A stretch of DNA of 56,417 nt from Christensenella sp. UBA2853 (GCA_002350845.1 DEFL01000030.1:1-56417); one strand, 5' to 3'. Counted from the stretch's first letter, positions 35,488 through 43,373 are shown. Numbers and translations are program-made. Notes: a model not told the origin generated them from the sequence alone.

Positions 35488-36588
35488 ATGATTGAACTGG
35501 AACAGTATGCGCAGGATCTGCAGGGGATCCGCAAGAGTATTCTCTCCGCGGGCGAAGCACTGCATGTGGACCATATGCGCGAGCAGGTGGAAGAACTGGA
35601 ACAGGAAATGAACCAGCCGGATTTCTGGAATGATCTGGAACACTCCACCAAAGTCAACCAGAAGGTTGGCGGACTGAAGAACCGCATTGCACACTATGAG
35701 AAACTGCTCACCAGTGCGGATGACATTGAAGTGATGATGGACCTGGCCAAAGAGGAAAACGACGAGGACATGGTCCGGGAAGCCGGCGAGGCGATCGCCC
35801 ACCTCAAGGAGCAGGCGGACGCGCTGGAGCTGGAAACGCTCATGCGCGGCAACTATGATGACTCCAATGCCGTGCTCTCACTGCACGCCGGCGCCGGCGG
35901 CACGGAGGCACAGGACTGGACACAGATGCTGTACCGCATGTATACCCGCTACTGCGAGCGGATGGGCTTTACCATCAAGCTCCTGGATTACCTTGAAGGC
36001 GATGAAGCGGGCATTAAATCCGTCTCCTTTGAAGTGGACGGCGATCATGCCTACGGCTACCTTCGCGGTGAAAAGGGCGTGCACCGCCTGGTGCGCATCT
36101 CGCCTTTTGACGCCAACGCCAGGCGCCACACCTCCTTCTCCTCTCTGGACGTTGCCCCGATGCTCGAGGACGACGATGATGATATCCAGATTGATATGAA
36201 GGATGTCCGCGTTGACACCTACCACTCCTCCGGTGCCGGCGGACAGAACGTCAACAAGACGAGCTCCGCTGTGCGAATGACGCATTATCCCACCGGAATT
36301 GTGGTCTCCTGCCAGACCGAGCGCGACCAGGTGCAGAACCGTGCAACCTGTATTAAGATGCTCAAGGCCAAACTGCTGGAACTGCGTGAACGCGAAAAGG
36401 AACAGCAGATGGCGGACATCAAGGGTGAAATGAAGAAGATTGAATGGGGCAGCCAGATCCGCTCCTATGTCTTCCAGCCCTATACCATGGTGAAGGATCA
36501 CCGTACCGGCTATGAAGTCGGCAATATTGACGATGTCATGAACGGCAACCTGGAGGGCTTTGTGACCTCCTACCTGAAGATGCAGTAA
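35488..36588 (+). CDS. prfB: Peptide chain release factor 2
   Basis: Recognises UGA and UAA stop codons and triggers release of the finished protein. It has 366 residues. The codon-recognition SPF motif is in RISPFDANARRHTSF and the catalytic GGQ in SSGAGGQNVNKTSSAVRMTH. The reading frame is continuous from the ATG at 35488. The usual programmed +1 frameshift site (CTT TGA C near codon 25) is absent; the corresponding region codes GEALHVDHMREQ without a stop. Confidence 0.95.
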   Translation: MIELEQYAQDLQGIRKSILSAGEALHVDHMREQVEELEQEMNQPDFWNDLEHSTKVNQKVGGLKNRIAHYEKLLTSADDIEVMMDLAKEENDEDMVREAGEAIAHLKEQADALELETLMRGNYDDSNAVLSLHAGAGGTEAQDWTQMLYRMYTRYCERMGFTIKLLDYLEGDEAGIKSVSFEVDGDHAYGYLRGEKGVHRLVRISPFDANARRHTSFSSLDVAPMLEDDDDDIQIDMKDVRVDTYHSSGAGGQNVNKTSSAVRMTHYPTGIVVSCQTERDQVQNRATCIKMLKAKLLELREREKEQQMADIKGEMKKIEWGSQIRSYVFQPYTMVKDHRTGYEVGNIDDVMNGNLEGFVTSYLKMQ

Positions 36589-36600
36589 TCCGTACGCTGC

Positions 36601-36632
36601 CTGCCCGCGAGGGCGGGCAGCATCGGTTTTTT
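36601..36632 (+). terminator. Terminator after prfB
   Basis: CTGCCCGC, loop GAGG, GCGGGCAG, then six bases and TTTTTT. Confidence 0.65.
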
Positions 36633-36643
36633 GCGGCGAATCG

Positions 36644-37357
36644 ATGATGAAAAGACAAATCGCTGCCCGCGTGACGGGTTTTGTTCTGTCTCTGGCCGTG
36701 TGCATTGCAGGCCTCGCCCTGATCCTTGAGGGCCTGGGCACCGGCGGGGAACTGATGCTTTCTCTGATGCGCAGACATGCGCCTTCCGCATCCACCAGAC
36801 TTCCGGAAAAGGAATACGCCGGCATGTGCGGAATGATTACAGGGTTTCTGGGAGGAAGCGTGGATGAATTCCAGTATACCTGGGACGGCGCGGACGGCAC
36901 CCGCTATCTGGCCTTCCATGACTATGAGCAGCAGCATATGGACGATGTGCGCGCCCTGTTTGTTCTGGCGCGGACCGTCCTGCTTGTGTCATCGGCGATC
37001 GCCGCTGTCTGCGTTTTCCTGGTGTTCAGAATCAGGCGGCGCGGGGAGACGCTCAGGGGCATGCGCGACGGTGCAGCTGCACTCCTGGTTCTGATCGTCC
37101 TCCTCCTTCTCTGGGGGATTCTGGACTTCGAATCGTTCTTTACCGCGTTTCACCATGTGGCGTTTACCAATGGCCTGTGGCTGCTCAACCCGTCAACGGA
37201 TCTCCTGATCCGTCTGATGCCGACCGCGTTCTTTATGGAGTATGCAGCCATTGCGGCAGGAACCTTTCTGACGATTCCCCTTCTACTGCTGATCATTCCC
37301 CAGTGTATGATTCGAAAAGAGAGAAAACAGTATGCCAAGCAGTCAGACAGCCTTTGA
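36644..37357 (+). CDS. TIGR01906-family integral membrane protein
   Basis: Conserved Bacillota/actinobacterial membrane protein (DUF1461) of 237 residues with unknown function. About five membrane segments are visible: VLSLAVCIAGLALILEGLG near the N-terminus, VLARTVLLVSSAIAAVCVFLVF, ALLVLIVLLLLWGIL, and the C-terminal AIAAGTFLTIPLLLLIIP. The family signature FHHVAFTNGLWLLNPSTDLLIRLMPTAFF is clear (near 172-200). Starts at 36644 or 36647. It overlaps tsaD by 26 bases. Confidence 0.8.
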   Translation: MMKRQIAARVTGFVLSLAVCIAGLALILEGLGTGGELMLSLMRRHAPSASTRLPEKEYAGMCGMITGFLGGSVDEFQYTWDGADGTRYLAFHDYEQQHMDDVRALFVLARTVLLVSSAIAAVCVFLVFRIRRRGETLRGMRDGAAALLVLIVLLLLWGILDFESFFTAFHHVAFTNGLWLLNPSTDLLIRLMPTAFFMEYAAIAAGTFLTIPLLLLIIPQCMIRKERKQYAKQSDSL

Positions 37358-38405
37358 AGCGCGCATGCGTGAAAAGGCGGAACAGTTAAAGCACAAGGAA
37401 AACGTCAGGATTCTCGCTCTGGAGACATCCTGCGACGAGACGGCCGCAGCGGTCATTGAAAACGGACGGAAGATTCTGTCCAATATTGTTTTCAGTCAGA
37501 TTGACCTGCATGCGCTGTACGGCGGCGTGGTCCCCGAGATCGCAAGCCGCGCGCATGTGGAGGCCTGTGACCGGGTGGTGGATGAAGCCGTATCCGCCGC
37601 CGGCATCCGGCTTGAGGATGTGGATGCCCTGGCCGTGACCTATGGCCCGGGTCTTGTCGGCGCGCTGCTCACCGGTGTGAGCTGCATGAAGGGCCTGAGC
37701 TATGCCCTGGACAAGCCGCTGATTCCGGTCAACCATATTGAAGGCCATATTTCAGCCAATTTCCTCTCCCACCCTGACCTGAAACCGCCGTTTCTGTGCC
37801 TGGTGGTCTCGGGCGGACACAGCCACCTGGTTCAGGTGCCGGACTATGGAGAATACCATCTGATCGGGCAGACGGTGGACGATGCGGCGGGCGAGGCGTT
37901 CGACAAGGCCGCGCGCGTGCTGTCACTTCCCTACCCCGGCGGTCCGCGTGTGGACAAGCTGGCTGAGGAAGGCAATCCGGATTATCTGCACCTTCCGCAT
38001 CCGCATGTGGAGGGCCGGTATGACTACAGCTTCTCAGGCATGAAGACAGCCTTCCTCAACGCCTGCCACACCATGGAGATGAAAGGCGAAGAGCTGCCGA
38101 AGGCAGACCTGGCTGCCAGTTTCCGGAAGGCAGTGGTTGATTCGCTGGTGGAGAAGGCAGTTCTTGCGGCGAAGGAAACCGGCACGCGGCAGATGGCGAT
38201 GGCCGGCGGCGTGAGTGCGAACCGGCTGCTGCGCAGAAGCATGCAGGAAGCCTGCGACCGCATGCATATGCCCCTGTATATGCCGGAGATTCATCTGTGC
38301 ACCGACAACGGAGCCATGATCGGTTCTGCTGCCTATTACCGTTTACTGAAGGGCGAAGTTGCTCCGCTGACGCTCAATGCGGTTCCGGGACTCCGACTCG
38401 TCTGA
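37332..38405 (+). CDS. tsaD: tRNA N6-adenosine threonylcarbamoyltransferase TsaD
   Basis: Transfers the threonylcarbamoyl group from TsaC/TsaB-derived intermediate to A37 of ANN-decoding tRNAs (t6A). It has 357 residues, ASKHA fold. Motifs: ALETSCDETAAAV, the metal-binding HIEGH (in PVNHIEGHISANF, near residue 137), LVVSGGHSHLV, GEAFDKAARVL, and GGVSANRLLR near the C-terminus, then TDNGAMIG with the metal aspartate. An in-frame ATG at 37365 is possible and removes a non-conserved leader. It overlaps the upstream membrane-protein gene. Confidence 0.95.
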   Translation: MPSSQTAFEARMREKAEQLKHKENVRILALETSCDETAAAVIENGRKILSNIVFSQIDLHALYGGVVPEIASRAHVEACDRVVDEAVSAAGIRLEDVDALAVTYGPGLVGALLTGVSCMKGLSYALDKPLIPVNHIEGHISANFLSHPDLKPPFLCLVVSGGHSHLVQVPDYGEYHLIGQTVDDAAGEAFDKAARVLSLPYPGGPRVDKLAEEGNPDYLHLPHPHVEGRYDYSFSGMKTAFLNACHTMEMKGEELPKADLAASFRKAVVDSLVEKAVLAAKETGTRQMAMAGGVSANRLLRRSMQEACDRMHMPLYMPEIHLCTDNGAMIGSAAYYRLLKGEVAPLTLNAVPGLRLV

Positions 38406-38431
38406 AATCAATAAAGCGAGGCAGAATCACG

Positions 38432-39760
38432 ATGAATATGATAGATGTGATCACTGACAAAAAGCTCGGGAAGGAACTGACACAGGAAGAGATTGAACTG
38501 TTTGTGGACGCTGCGGCGCACAGTTCGGTCCCGGATTATCAGCTGGCCGCCCTGCTCATGGCCATCCGGCTCAACGGCATGACGGCGCGGGAGACAACCG
38601 CCCTGACGCTGGCGATGCAGAACAGCGGGGACACCGTGGACCTGAGCAGCATTCCGGGCATTAAGGTGGATAAGCACTCCACAGGCGGCGTCGGCGATAC
38701 AACAACGCTGATCCTTGCCCCGCTTGTCGCGGCCTGCGGCGTTCCCGTGGCAAAGATGAGCGGACGCGGACTGGGACATACCGGCGGTACACTCGATAAG
38801 CTGGAGTCGATTCCCGGAATGTCGGTTGCGCTCTCCGGTGAAGCCTTCCTGGAGCAGGTCAAGCGCATCGGCGTGGCCGTGATCGGGCAGACCGGCATGC
38901 TGGCACCGGCGGACAAGACGCTGTATGCGCTCCGGGATGTGACAGCCACCGTGGACAGCCTTCCACTGATTGCCAGCTCGATCATGTCCAAAAAACTGGC
39001 GGCCGGCAGTGATGCGATTGTCCTGGATGTCAAGACCGGCAGCGGAGCCATCATGCATACGCTGGACGGCGCGATTGAACTGGCCAGGGCCATGGTGGAT
39101 ATCGGCACACTGGCAGGCAAGCCGGTGACAGCCATTGTCACCGGAATGGAGCAGCCTCTGGGCACGCATGTCGGCAACGCCCTGGAAGTGAAAGATGCGA
39201 TCGATGTCCTTGCAGGCCGCACGAAAGGTGACCTCCTGGATGTCTCCCTGCTTCTCGGCGCGCACATGCTGGTCCTCGGCGGCGCAGCGGGCACGGTGGA
39301 GGAAGCACACGGAAAACTGGTCAGAGCACTGGAAAGCGGTGCCGGCCTGGAGAAGTTTGCCGAGATGATCCGCGCGCAGGGCGGAAACCCGGCTGTGACG
39401 GAAGACATCACACTGCTCCCGCAGGCAAACGTTGTCCGGCCCGTTTTCGTGCGTAAGCACGGATTCATTGCCGGCATGGATACCACAGCCCTGGGGATTG
39501 CAGCCCAGGCGATGGGAGCCGGCCGTCAGCGCAAGGAAGACAGTCTGGACTATTCCGTCGGCTTTGTTCTTCCGGTCCGCATCGGGGATGAAGTGTTCCC
39601 GGGCGATCCGTTCTTTACACTCTATGCCAGAAATGAAGACGAGGCAGACCGGGCGGAGGAAGCCATCCGCAGCGCGATTGTTCTGTCGGAAGAAGCGGCA
39701 GTCCGCCCGCCGCTGTGGTATGCACAGGTGACCCGGGACGGCGTGATCAAACCCTCGTAA
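38432..39760 (+). CDS. pdp: Pyrimidine-nucleoside phosphorylase
   Basis: Reversibly phosphorolyses uridine, thymidine and deoxyuridine to base and (deoxy)ribose 1-phosphate in nucleoside salvage. The 442-residue length and sequence fit the NP-II family (Pdp/DeoA). Signature: SGRGLGHTGGTLDKLESIPG (near residues 110-129). The phosphate-binding KHSTGGVGDTTTL and C-terminal barrel-sandwich hybrid domain are present. Distinguishing Pdp from thymidine-specific DeoA is not possible by eye, although Bacillota usually have Pdp. The start at 38432 has GCGAGG upstream. Confidence 0.9.
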   Translation: MNMIDVITDKKLGKELTQEEIELFVDAAAHSSVPDYQLAALLMAIRLNGMTARETTALTLAMQNSGDTVDLSSIPGIKVDKHSTGGVGDTTTLILAPLVAACGVPVAKMSGRGLGHTGGTLDKLESIPGMSVALSGEAFLEQVKRIGVAVIGQTGMLAPADKTLYALRDVTATVDSLPLIASSIMSKKLAAGSDAIVLDVKTGSGAIMHTLDGAIELARAMVDIGTLAGKPVTAIVTGMEQPLGTHVGNALEVKDAIDVLAGRTKGDLLDVSLLLGAHMLVLGGAAGTVEEAHGKLVRALESGAGLEKFAEMIRAQGGNPAVTEDITLLPQANVVRPVFVRKHGFIAGMDTTALGIAAQAMGAGRQRKEDSLDYSVGFVLPVRIGDEVFPGDPFFTLYARNEDEADRAEEAIRSAIVLSEEAAVRPPLWYAQVTRDGVIKPS

Positions 39761-39785
39761 CGCAGGAGACAGGAGAGAAGAGCAT

Positions 39786-40859
39786 ATGGAGAAGAAAATC
39801 ATCGTACTCACAGGCGGCGGCACGCTGGGACATGTCACGCCGCACATGGCGCTGATCCCCAGACTCCAGGCACAGGGCTATGAGATTCACTATATCGGCA
39901 CAGCCAGCGGAATGGAAGCTGAGAAAATTCAGTCGATCCCCGGGATTACGTATCATGCCGTCAAGACCGGAAAACTCCGCCGGTATTTTTCCTGGCAGAA
40001 TTTTACCGACCCGTTCCGGGTGATTGCCGGTGCATTTCAGTCGGCGCATCTCATGGGAAAACTGCACCCGAATGTGGTGTTCAGCAAAGGCGGTTTTGTG
40101 GCGGTGCCGGTGGTCTTTGGTGCCTGGCTGCACCGTGTTCCGGTCCTCTGCCATGAGAGCGATCTGACGCCCGGGCTGGCCAATAAACTCTGCAAACCGT
40201 TTGCCACCCGCATGGTGACGACCTTTCCGGAATGTGCTGCTGCGCTGGGTGAAAAGGCCGAAGTGGTCGGCACACCGCTGCGCCCTGATCTCTTCTCCGG
40301 TGACCGCGCGAAGGGGCTTGAACTGGCGCACTTTGACGGCAGCCGCCCGATTCTCCTGATGATGGGCGGATCCTCCGGCGCGCAGGCAGTGAACAAAGCG
40401 CTGAGGGAGGCACTGGGTGAACTGACCAAGGACTTCGATGTGGTGCACCTGTGCGGAAGGGGCAACCTGGACAAGTCACTGGAAAATGTGAAGGGATATA
40501 CGCAGATCGAGTTCATGGATGCGGAGCTGCCGCATGTCCTGGCCTGTGCTGACCTGGTTCTGAGCAGAGCAGGGTCCAATGCGCTCATGGAGTTCCAGGC
40601 GCTGGACAAGCCGATGCTTCTCGTTCCGTATCCCAAGGGTGCGAGCCGCGGGGACCAGATCCTCAATGCGCAGAGCATGGAAAAAAGAGGTCTGTGCAAA
40701 GTCCTTCTGCAGGAAAACATGACGGCAGAAACCCTGACCAAAGCGCTCAGGGAAACCTGGGAGTCCAGAGACAGCCTCAGGGAGGCGGTCCGCAAGGCAC
40801 CGCCCGCCAATGGAACAGAGCGCGTGCTGGAAATCATTGAAGAAATCCGCAAGAAGTAA
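39786..40859 (+). CDS. murG: UDP-GlcNAc:lipid I N-acetylglucosaminyltransferase MurG
   Basis: Peripheral membrane GT-B enzyme that adds GlcNAc to lipid I to make lipid II for peptidoglycan. The 357 residues carry GGGTLGHVTPHMAL (G-loop 1), VVFSKGGFVAVP, HESDLTPGLANKL, LMMGGSSGAQAVN (G-loop) and SRAGSNALMEFQALDKPMLLVPYP (UDP-GlcNAc site). It stands apart from the usual mra cluster, as in some Bacillota. It ends at a bidirectional terminator. Confidence 0.95.
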   Translation: MEKKIIVLTGGGTLGHVTPHMALIPRLQAQGYEIHYIGTASGMEAEKIQSIPGITYHAVKTGKLRRYFSWQNFTDPFRVIAGAFQSAHLMGKLHPNVVFSKGGFVAVPVVFGAWLHRVPVLCHESDLTPGLANKLCKPFATRMVTTFPECAAALGEKAEVVGTPLRPDLFSGDRAKGLELAHFDGSRPILLMMGGSSGAQAVNKALREALGELTKDFDVVHLCGRGNLDKSLENVKGYTQIEFMDAELPHVLACADLVLSRAGSNALMEFQALDKPMLLVPYPKGASRGDQILNAQSMEKRGLCKVLLQENMTAETLTKALRETWESRDSLREAVRKAPPANGTERVLEIIEEIRKK

Positions 40860-40884
40860 AGCTGTTCAGGCGCAGCCTGTCACG

Positions 40885-40923
40885 AAAAAAGGGAGCAGAT
40901 CCATTTTGATCCGACTCCCTTTT
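40885..40923. terminator. Bidirectional terminator between murG and serine hydrolase gene
   Basis: AAAAGGGAG (40887-40895) and CTCCCTTTT (40915-40923) form a perfect 9-bp outer stem with an inner GATC pairing. T-runs occur on both strands. Confidence 0.8.
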
Positions 40924-40935
40924 GAAATGCATGGA

Positions 40936-42351
40936 TTACTCCGCGTCTTCTCTGGAAAAAATACGGCTTCCAACACGGACTCCCCATGCGCTTCCATCCC
41001 GGAAAAAGAATTCCAGGCGGGCACGGAGTGCATCCGGTTTTTCTCTGTCCATGGCGAGGAAACGTCCGGCTCCGCAGTAGACCAGTGTGACAGGGTGATC
41101 GTTGACAACAGCTTCCATGGGTGAGGATACACGCGGAACGATCACCCTGGAGGGTACGCCTTCGTGCCCGATGTATGTTCCGACCAGCATGGCCGGATCT
41201 GCGAACTCTCTGCCTGCGGGAATGAACCAGCGGTGTGAGGTGTCAAGCGGGAGCCCCATCACGGCGTTGTAAAGAGTCCACATGATATCATCCATGTCAG
41301 CGTCTCCGAGACTGCACAACACGGCGAAGCCGTAGCCTTCACCCAGCAACAGACCGCCCTTGGTGGATACGCCGTGCAGGCCGCCGCTGTGTTCGCAGAT
41401 AACATGTCCGCATTTGACGCGCTTGTACAGGCCCAGGCCATAGACAGCCTGGTCTGTGGCAGGAATGGAGGGACCGACCATGGCCTCCACGGCAGCGCGC
41501 GGAAGCACCTGTACGCCGTTCTGCATGCCCCAGCTGGACAGACACTGATAATAGGCGGCCATGTCACGGGAGGTGGACTTTACCATGGCGCAGCCCCGGA
41601 AGGGCGGAAGCACGCTCCAGTGATCATCGCATGTCAGCTCACCATCGTCGAATTCAAACAGGGAAGTAATATTGCCCTGCGCCATCTGACGTGCACTGAC
41701 GCAGTCATCGTCCATGATGGTCCGGGTCATGCCAAGGGGTTCGAAGATCCTCTGACGGCAGAATTCTTCCAGTGGGATGCCGGCTGCCATGTCAACGACA
41801 TAGGAAAGCACGGCATAGCCCTCATTGGAATAGCTCATGTTTTCACCCGGTGCGCCGACTGTTTTGTACGGACACTGGGCAATATATTCGATAATCTGAT
41901 CAATGGTGTTCATCTGGTTGGGAGAGGAAGCGCGCATGGCCCGGATCCACTCTCCATCGCGGTCCATGCTGTTCATAGCGATCGACCATTCGAGAGGTTC
42001 CATCGGGGGGATGCCTGCAGTATGCTGGGCAAGTGTCCGGAGCGTCACAAGATCCTTTGGCGCACCAGGGACAGAGAAGGATGGAAAATATTTGCATACT
42101 GGATCGTCCCAGGAGAGTTTCCCCTCTGTTTCCAGTATGGAAATGGCAAGTGCTGTAATGGATTTGGACATGGAAGCGATGCCAAAGACAGTATCTTCAT
42201 TTACAGGGTCATGACTCTCTATGCTCCGGATTCCATAAGCTTTTTCAAAAACGGTGCCTTCAGGCCCTTTTACACAGACGCTGACATTAGGCAGGCGGTC
42301 CTTGGCAATCAGATTCTGAATCCGTTGGTCTACTGCGGAAAAATCAAACAT
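40936..42351 (-). CDS. Beta-lactamase-fold serine hydrolase (class C type)
   Basis: Serine hydrolase/penicillin-binding-protein-like esterase of 471 residues. The three active-site motifs are present: S-x-x-K as SMSKS (near residue 60), Y-x-N as YSN in GENMSYSNEGY, and HSGG in CEHSGGLHG. No signal peptide, so it is probably cytoplasmic. The substrate may be a D-peptide, ester or beta-lactam and cannot be told. The start at 42351 follows GGAGAG at eight bases; a GTG/ATG-like extension to 42369 is not favoured. It is a single-gene unit with its own promoter. Confidence 0.88.
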   Translation of the reverse strand: MFDFSAVDQRIQNLIAKDRLPNVSVCVKGPEGTVFEKAYGIRSIESHDPVNEDTVFGIASMSKSITALAISILETEGKLSWDDPVCKYFPSFSVPGAPKDLVTLRTLAQHTAGIPPMEPLEWSIAMNSMDRDGEWIRAMRASSPNQMNTIDQIIEYIAQCPYKTVGAPGENMSYSNEGYAVLSYVVDMAAGIPLEEFCRQRIFEPLGMTRTIMDDDCVSARQMAQGNITSLFEFDDGELTCDDHWSVLPPFRGCAMVKSTSRDMAAYYQCLSSWGMQNGVQVLPRAAVEAMVGPSIPATDQAVYGLGLYKRVKCGHVICEHSGGLHGVSTKGGLLLGEGYGFAVLCSLGDADMDDIMWTLYNAVMGLPLDTSHRWFIPAGREFADPAMLVGTYIGHEGVPSRVIVPRVSSPMEAVVNDHPVTLVYCGAGRFLAMDREKPDALRARLEFFFRDGSAWGVRVGSRIFSREDAE

Positions 42352-42384
42352 ATAAAACACTCTCCACAATGAATTACATGCAAC

Positions 42385-42413
42385 ATTGTAGCGTTCAGTG
42401 AGGGATGATGCAA
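42385..42413 (-). promoter_or_regulatory. Sigma-A promoter for the serine hydrolase gene
   Basis: Minus-strand TTGCAT (42413-42408), 17-base spacer, TACAAT (42390-42385), about 34 bases before the start codon. Confidence 0.75.
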
Positions 42414-42456
42414 GAAATGATCTGTCTTTTGTCTGCTTTCATTTTTCCCGTTTTGC

Positions 42457-42485
42457 TTGCGTGTTCACGGGCAGTGTGTTATACT
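42457..42485 (+). promoter_or_regulatory. Promoter reading into the tRNA-Arg remnant
   Basis: TTGCGT (-35), 17-base spacer, TATACT (-10), about 110 bases upstream of the tRNA-Arg 5' half. It was probably the original tRNA promoter and now reads toward the second tRNA. The 42486-42594 stretch holds no other feature I recognise. Confidence 0.6.
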
Positions 42486-42594
42486 CTCGCTCGCAGGTAT
42501 CCGTACCACAGCGGTAAAAAACCATGTTAAGCTGTGATGGGATCTGCCCGAATGCTGTGACAGAAATAACCATAACACCTCAAAATATGAATAT

Positions 42595-42634
42595 GGTTCC
42601 GTAGCTCAGTAGGATAGAGCGGTCGCCTCCTAAG
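42595..42634 (+). pseudogene. 5' half of tRNA-Arg(CCT), truncated after anticodon loop
   Basis: Forty bases match a tRNA from G1 through the D-arm (GCTC ... GAGC) and anticodon stem/loop (GTCGC CTCCTAA G), with anticodon CCT. After position 39 the sequence stops being tRNA: GAAGTAG replaces the expected GCGAC, and no variable arm, T-arm (TTCGAAT) or acceptor 3' strand follows within 250 bases. It looks like the host tRNA cut by integration of an element in the anticodon loop. The same 11 bases CGCCTCCTAAG occur in the complete tRNA at 42916-42926. Confidence 0.75.
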
Positions 42635-42658
42635 AAGTAGGCCGACTACCGCTTATCC
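42612..42658 (+). repeat. Long imperfect hairpin formed by the tRNA remnant and downstream DNA
   Basis: GGATA-G-AGCGGT (42612-42623) pairs with ACCGCT-TATCC (42648-42658) with a single bulged G. An inner CG and CCT then pair with the CG and AGG of AGGCCG. The downstream strand is thus a near inverted copy of the D-arm/anticodon half of the tRNA. A second structured stretch, GAAAAC-GGG with CCC-GGTTTTC, lies at about 42672-42712. Confidence 0.65.
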
Positions 42659-42886
42659 AGAAACTGAAAACGGGAACAGCGTTCGGAAATGACCCGGTTT
42701 TCTAGTCGCTCCGACACCCTTACGCAGCAAGGTCGAAATCAGCATGTGGGAAAATGTCCTACCGCCAAATTTAGAAAAGCTGATTAGAAATCGACCTTTC
42801 CTGATTAGAAAAAGGCACCCCAACCTTCACGGTGAACAGTCACTGAATCCTCGGAAGCCTTGAAAAATAAGGACTTTCGAGAGCAT

Positions 42887-42963
42887 GGTCCCGTACCTCA
42901 GCAGGATAGAGGGTCCGCCTCCTAAGCGGAACGTCGCGCGTTCGAATCGCGCCGGGATCGCCA
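42887..42963 (+). tRNA. tRNA-Arg(CCT), complete, with encoded CCA
   Basis: Seventy-seven bases fold as a full cloverleaf. Acceptor GGTCCCG pairs with CGGGATC (one G-T), discriminator G, encoded CCA. Anticodon stem TCCGC/GCGGA carries loop CTCCTAA (anticodon CCT), and the T-arm is GCGCG-TTCGAAT-CGCGC. The D-stem is CCTC/GAGG rather than the near-universal G10-starting GCTC/GAGC, a compensated change at a position that is normally G10-C25. It reads AGG codons. Confidence 0.9.
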
Positions 42964-42968
42964 TTTTG

Positions 42969-43032
42969 CCTACCAGATTCGACAGATTTGCCCTCAAAAA
43001 GGCAACTGTGAAGCTGGTAGGGTTTTTCTTTT
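42969..43032 (+). terminator. Terminator after tRNA-Arg
   Basis: CCTACCAG (42969-42976) pairs with CTGGTAGG (43014-43021) around an inner TTGCC/GGCAA hairpin, followed by GTTTTTCTTTTT. Confidence 0.65.
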
Positions 43033-43054
43033 TCGGGACACTACGGAACGCAAA

Positions 43055-43092
43055 AAATCTGCTAATAGAAGATGACACCTGTTAGCAGATTT
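43055..43092. repeat. 11-bp perfect inverted repeat near island boundary
   Basis: AAATCTGCTAA (43055-43065) and TTAGCAGATTT (43082-43092) with a 16-base interval. It shares the CTAA/TTAG core with the other motifs in this 0.6-kb boundary region. Confidence 0.6.
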
Positions 43093-43147
43093 CTAATTTT
43101 TGAGCCCGATTTCTAATCAACCTTCATGGAAGCCCCTGCTTCAGCGT

Positions 43148-43187
43148 CTAATTTTTTCGGACGATCATGCTAATTTTGGCGGACGAT
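43148..43187. repeat. Two tandem 18-base repeats CTAATTTTnnCGGACGAT
   Basis: Copies at 43148-43165 and 43170-43187 differ only at two central bases and are spaced 22 bases start to start. The pattern resembles the repeated ends of some IS21-family insertion sequences (inference). No transposase is adjacent. Confidence 0.55.
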
Positions 43188-43321
43188 TCGAACGGCATCT
43201 TTCCTGAATCTGAAAAAACGCTTGTAAGGCCTGACGTTTTGAGAGCTCGGTAAGGAAAGATCAGACGAACTTCAAGATGGTTTTGATCTATGCGAGGACA
43301 ATCGTCTACTAAAATGTGGAA

Positions 43322-43373
43322 GGTAGTTGATTAGCAAAATAAATGCGATTTATTGGCTCTGCTAATGCCTACC
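43322..43373. repeat. Nested inverted repeat
   Basis: Three nested pairs: GGTAG/CTACC, ATTAGC/GCTAAT and AATAAAT/ATTTATT with loop GCG. It lies just downstream of the NADAR gene stop and could act as a weak transcription end, though there is no T-run. Together with 42964-43395 as a whole it contains no coding gene. Confidence 0.5.

Larger units (their letters stand above)
42781..43119. mobile_element. 339-bp inverted-repeat structure (TG...CA ends) carrying tRNA-Arg
   Basis: The 13 bases TGATTAGAAATCG at 42781-42793 recur as a perfect inverted copy at 43107-43119. Each end has a second inner copy of ATTAGAAA in the same orientation: 21 bases inward on the left (42804-42811), 20 bases inward on the right (43097-43090). 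TG...CA termini with repeated inner motifs resemble ends of IS21-type elements, but no transposase lies inside; the only gene is the tRNA. I see no clear target-site duplication. It could be a MITE-like element or a set of integrase arm sites. Confidence 0.5.

Noticed and set aside
33934..35802. Long antisense frame over secA and prfB
   Set aside because: It spans two well-conserved genes on the other strand and has no ribosome site or known motif.
42595..42963. Group I intron interrupting a tRNA-Arg(CCT)
   Set aside because: Such introns occur in tRNA-Arg(CCT) of some bacteria and the break is near the anticodon, with GACTA and TAGTC stretches present. But no 3' exon of the first tRNA follows; the next tRNA is complete with its own 5' half, so splicing could not restore the first one.
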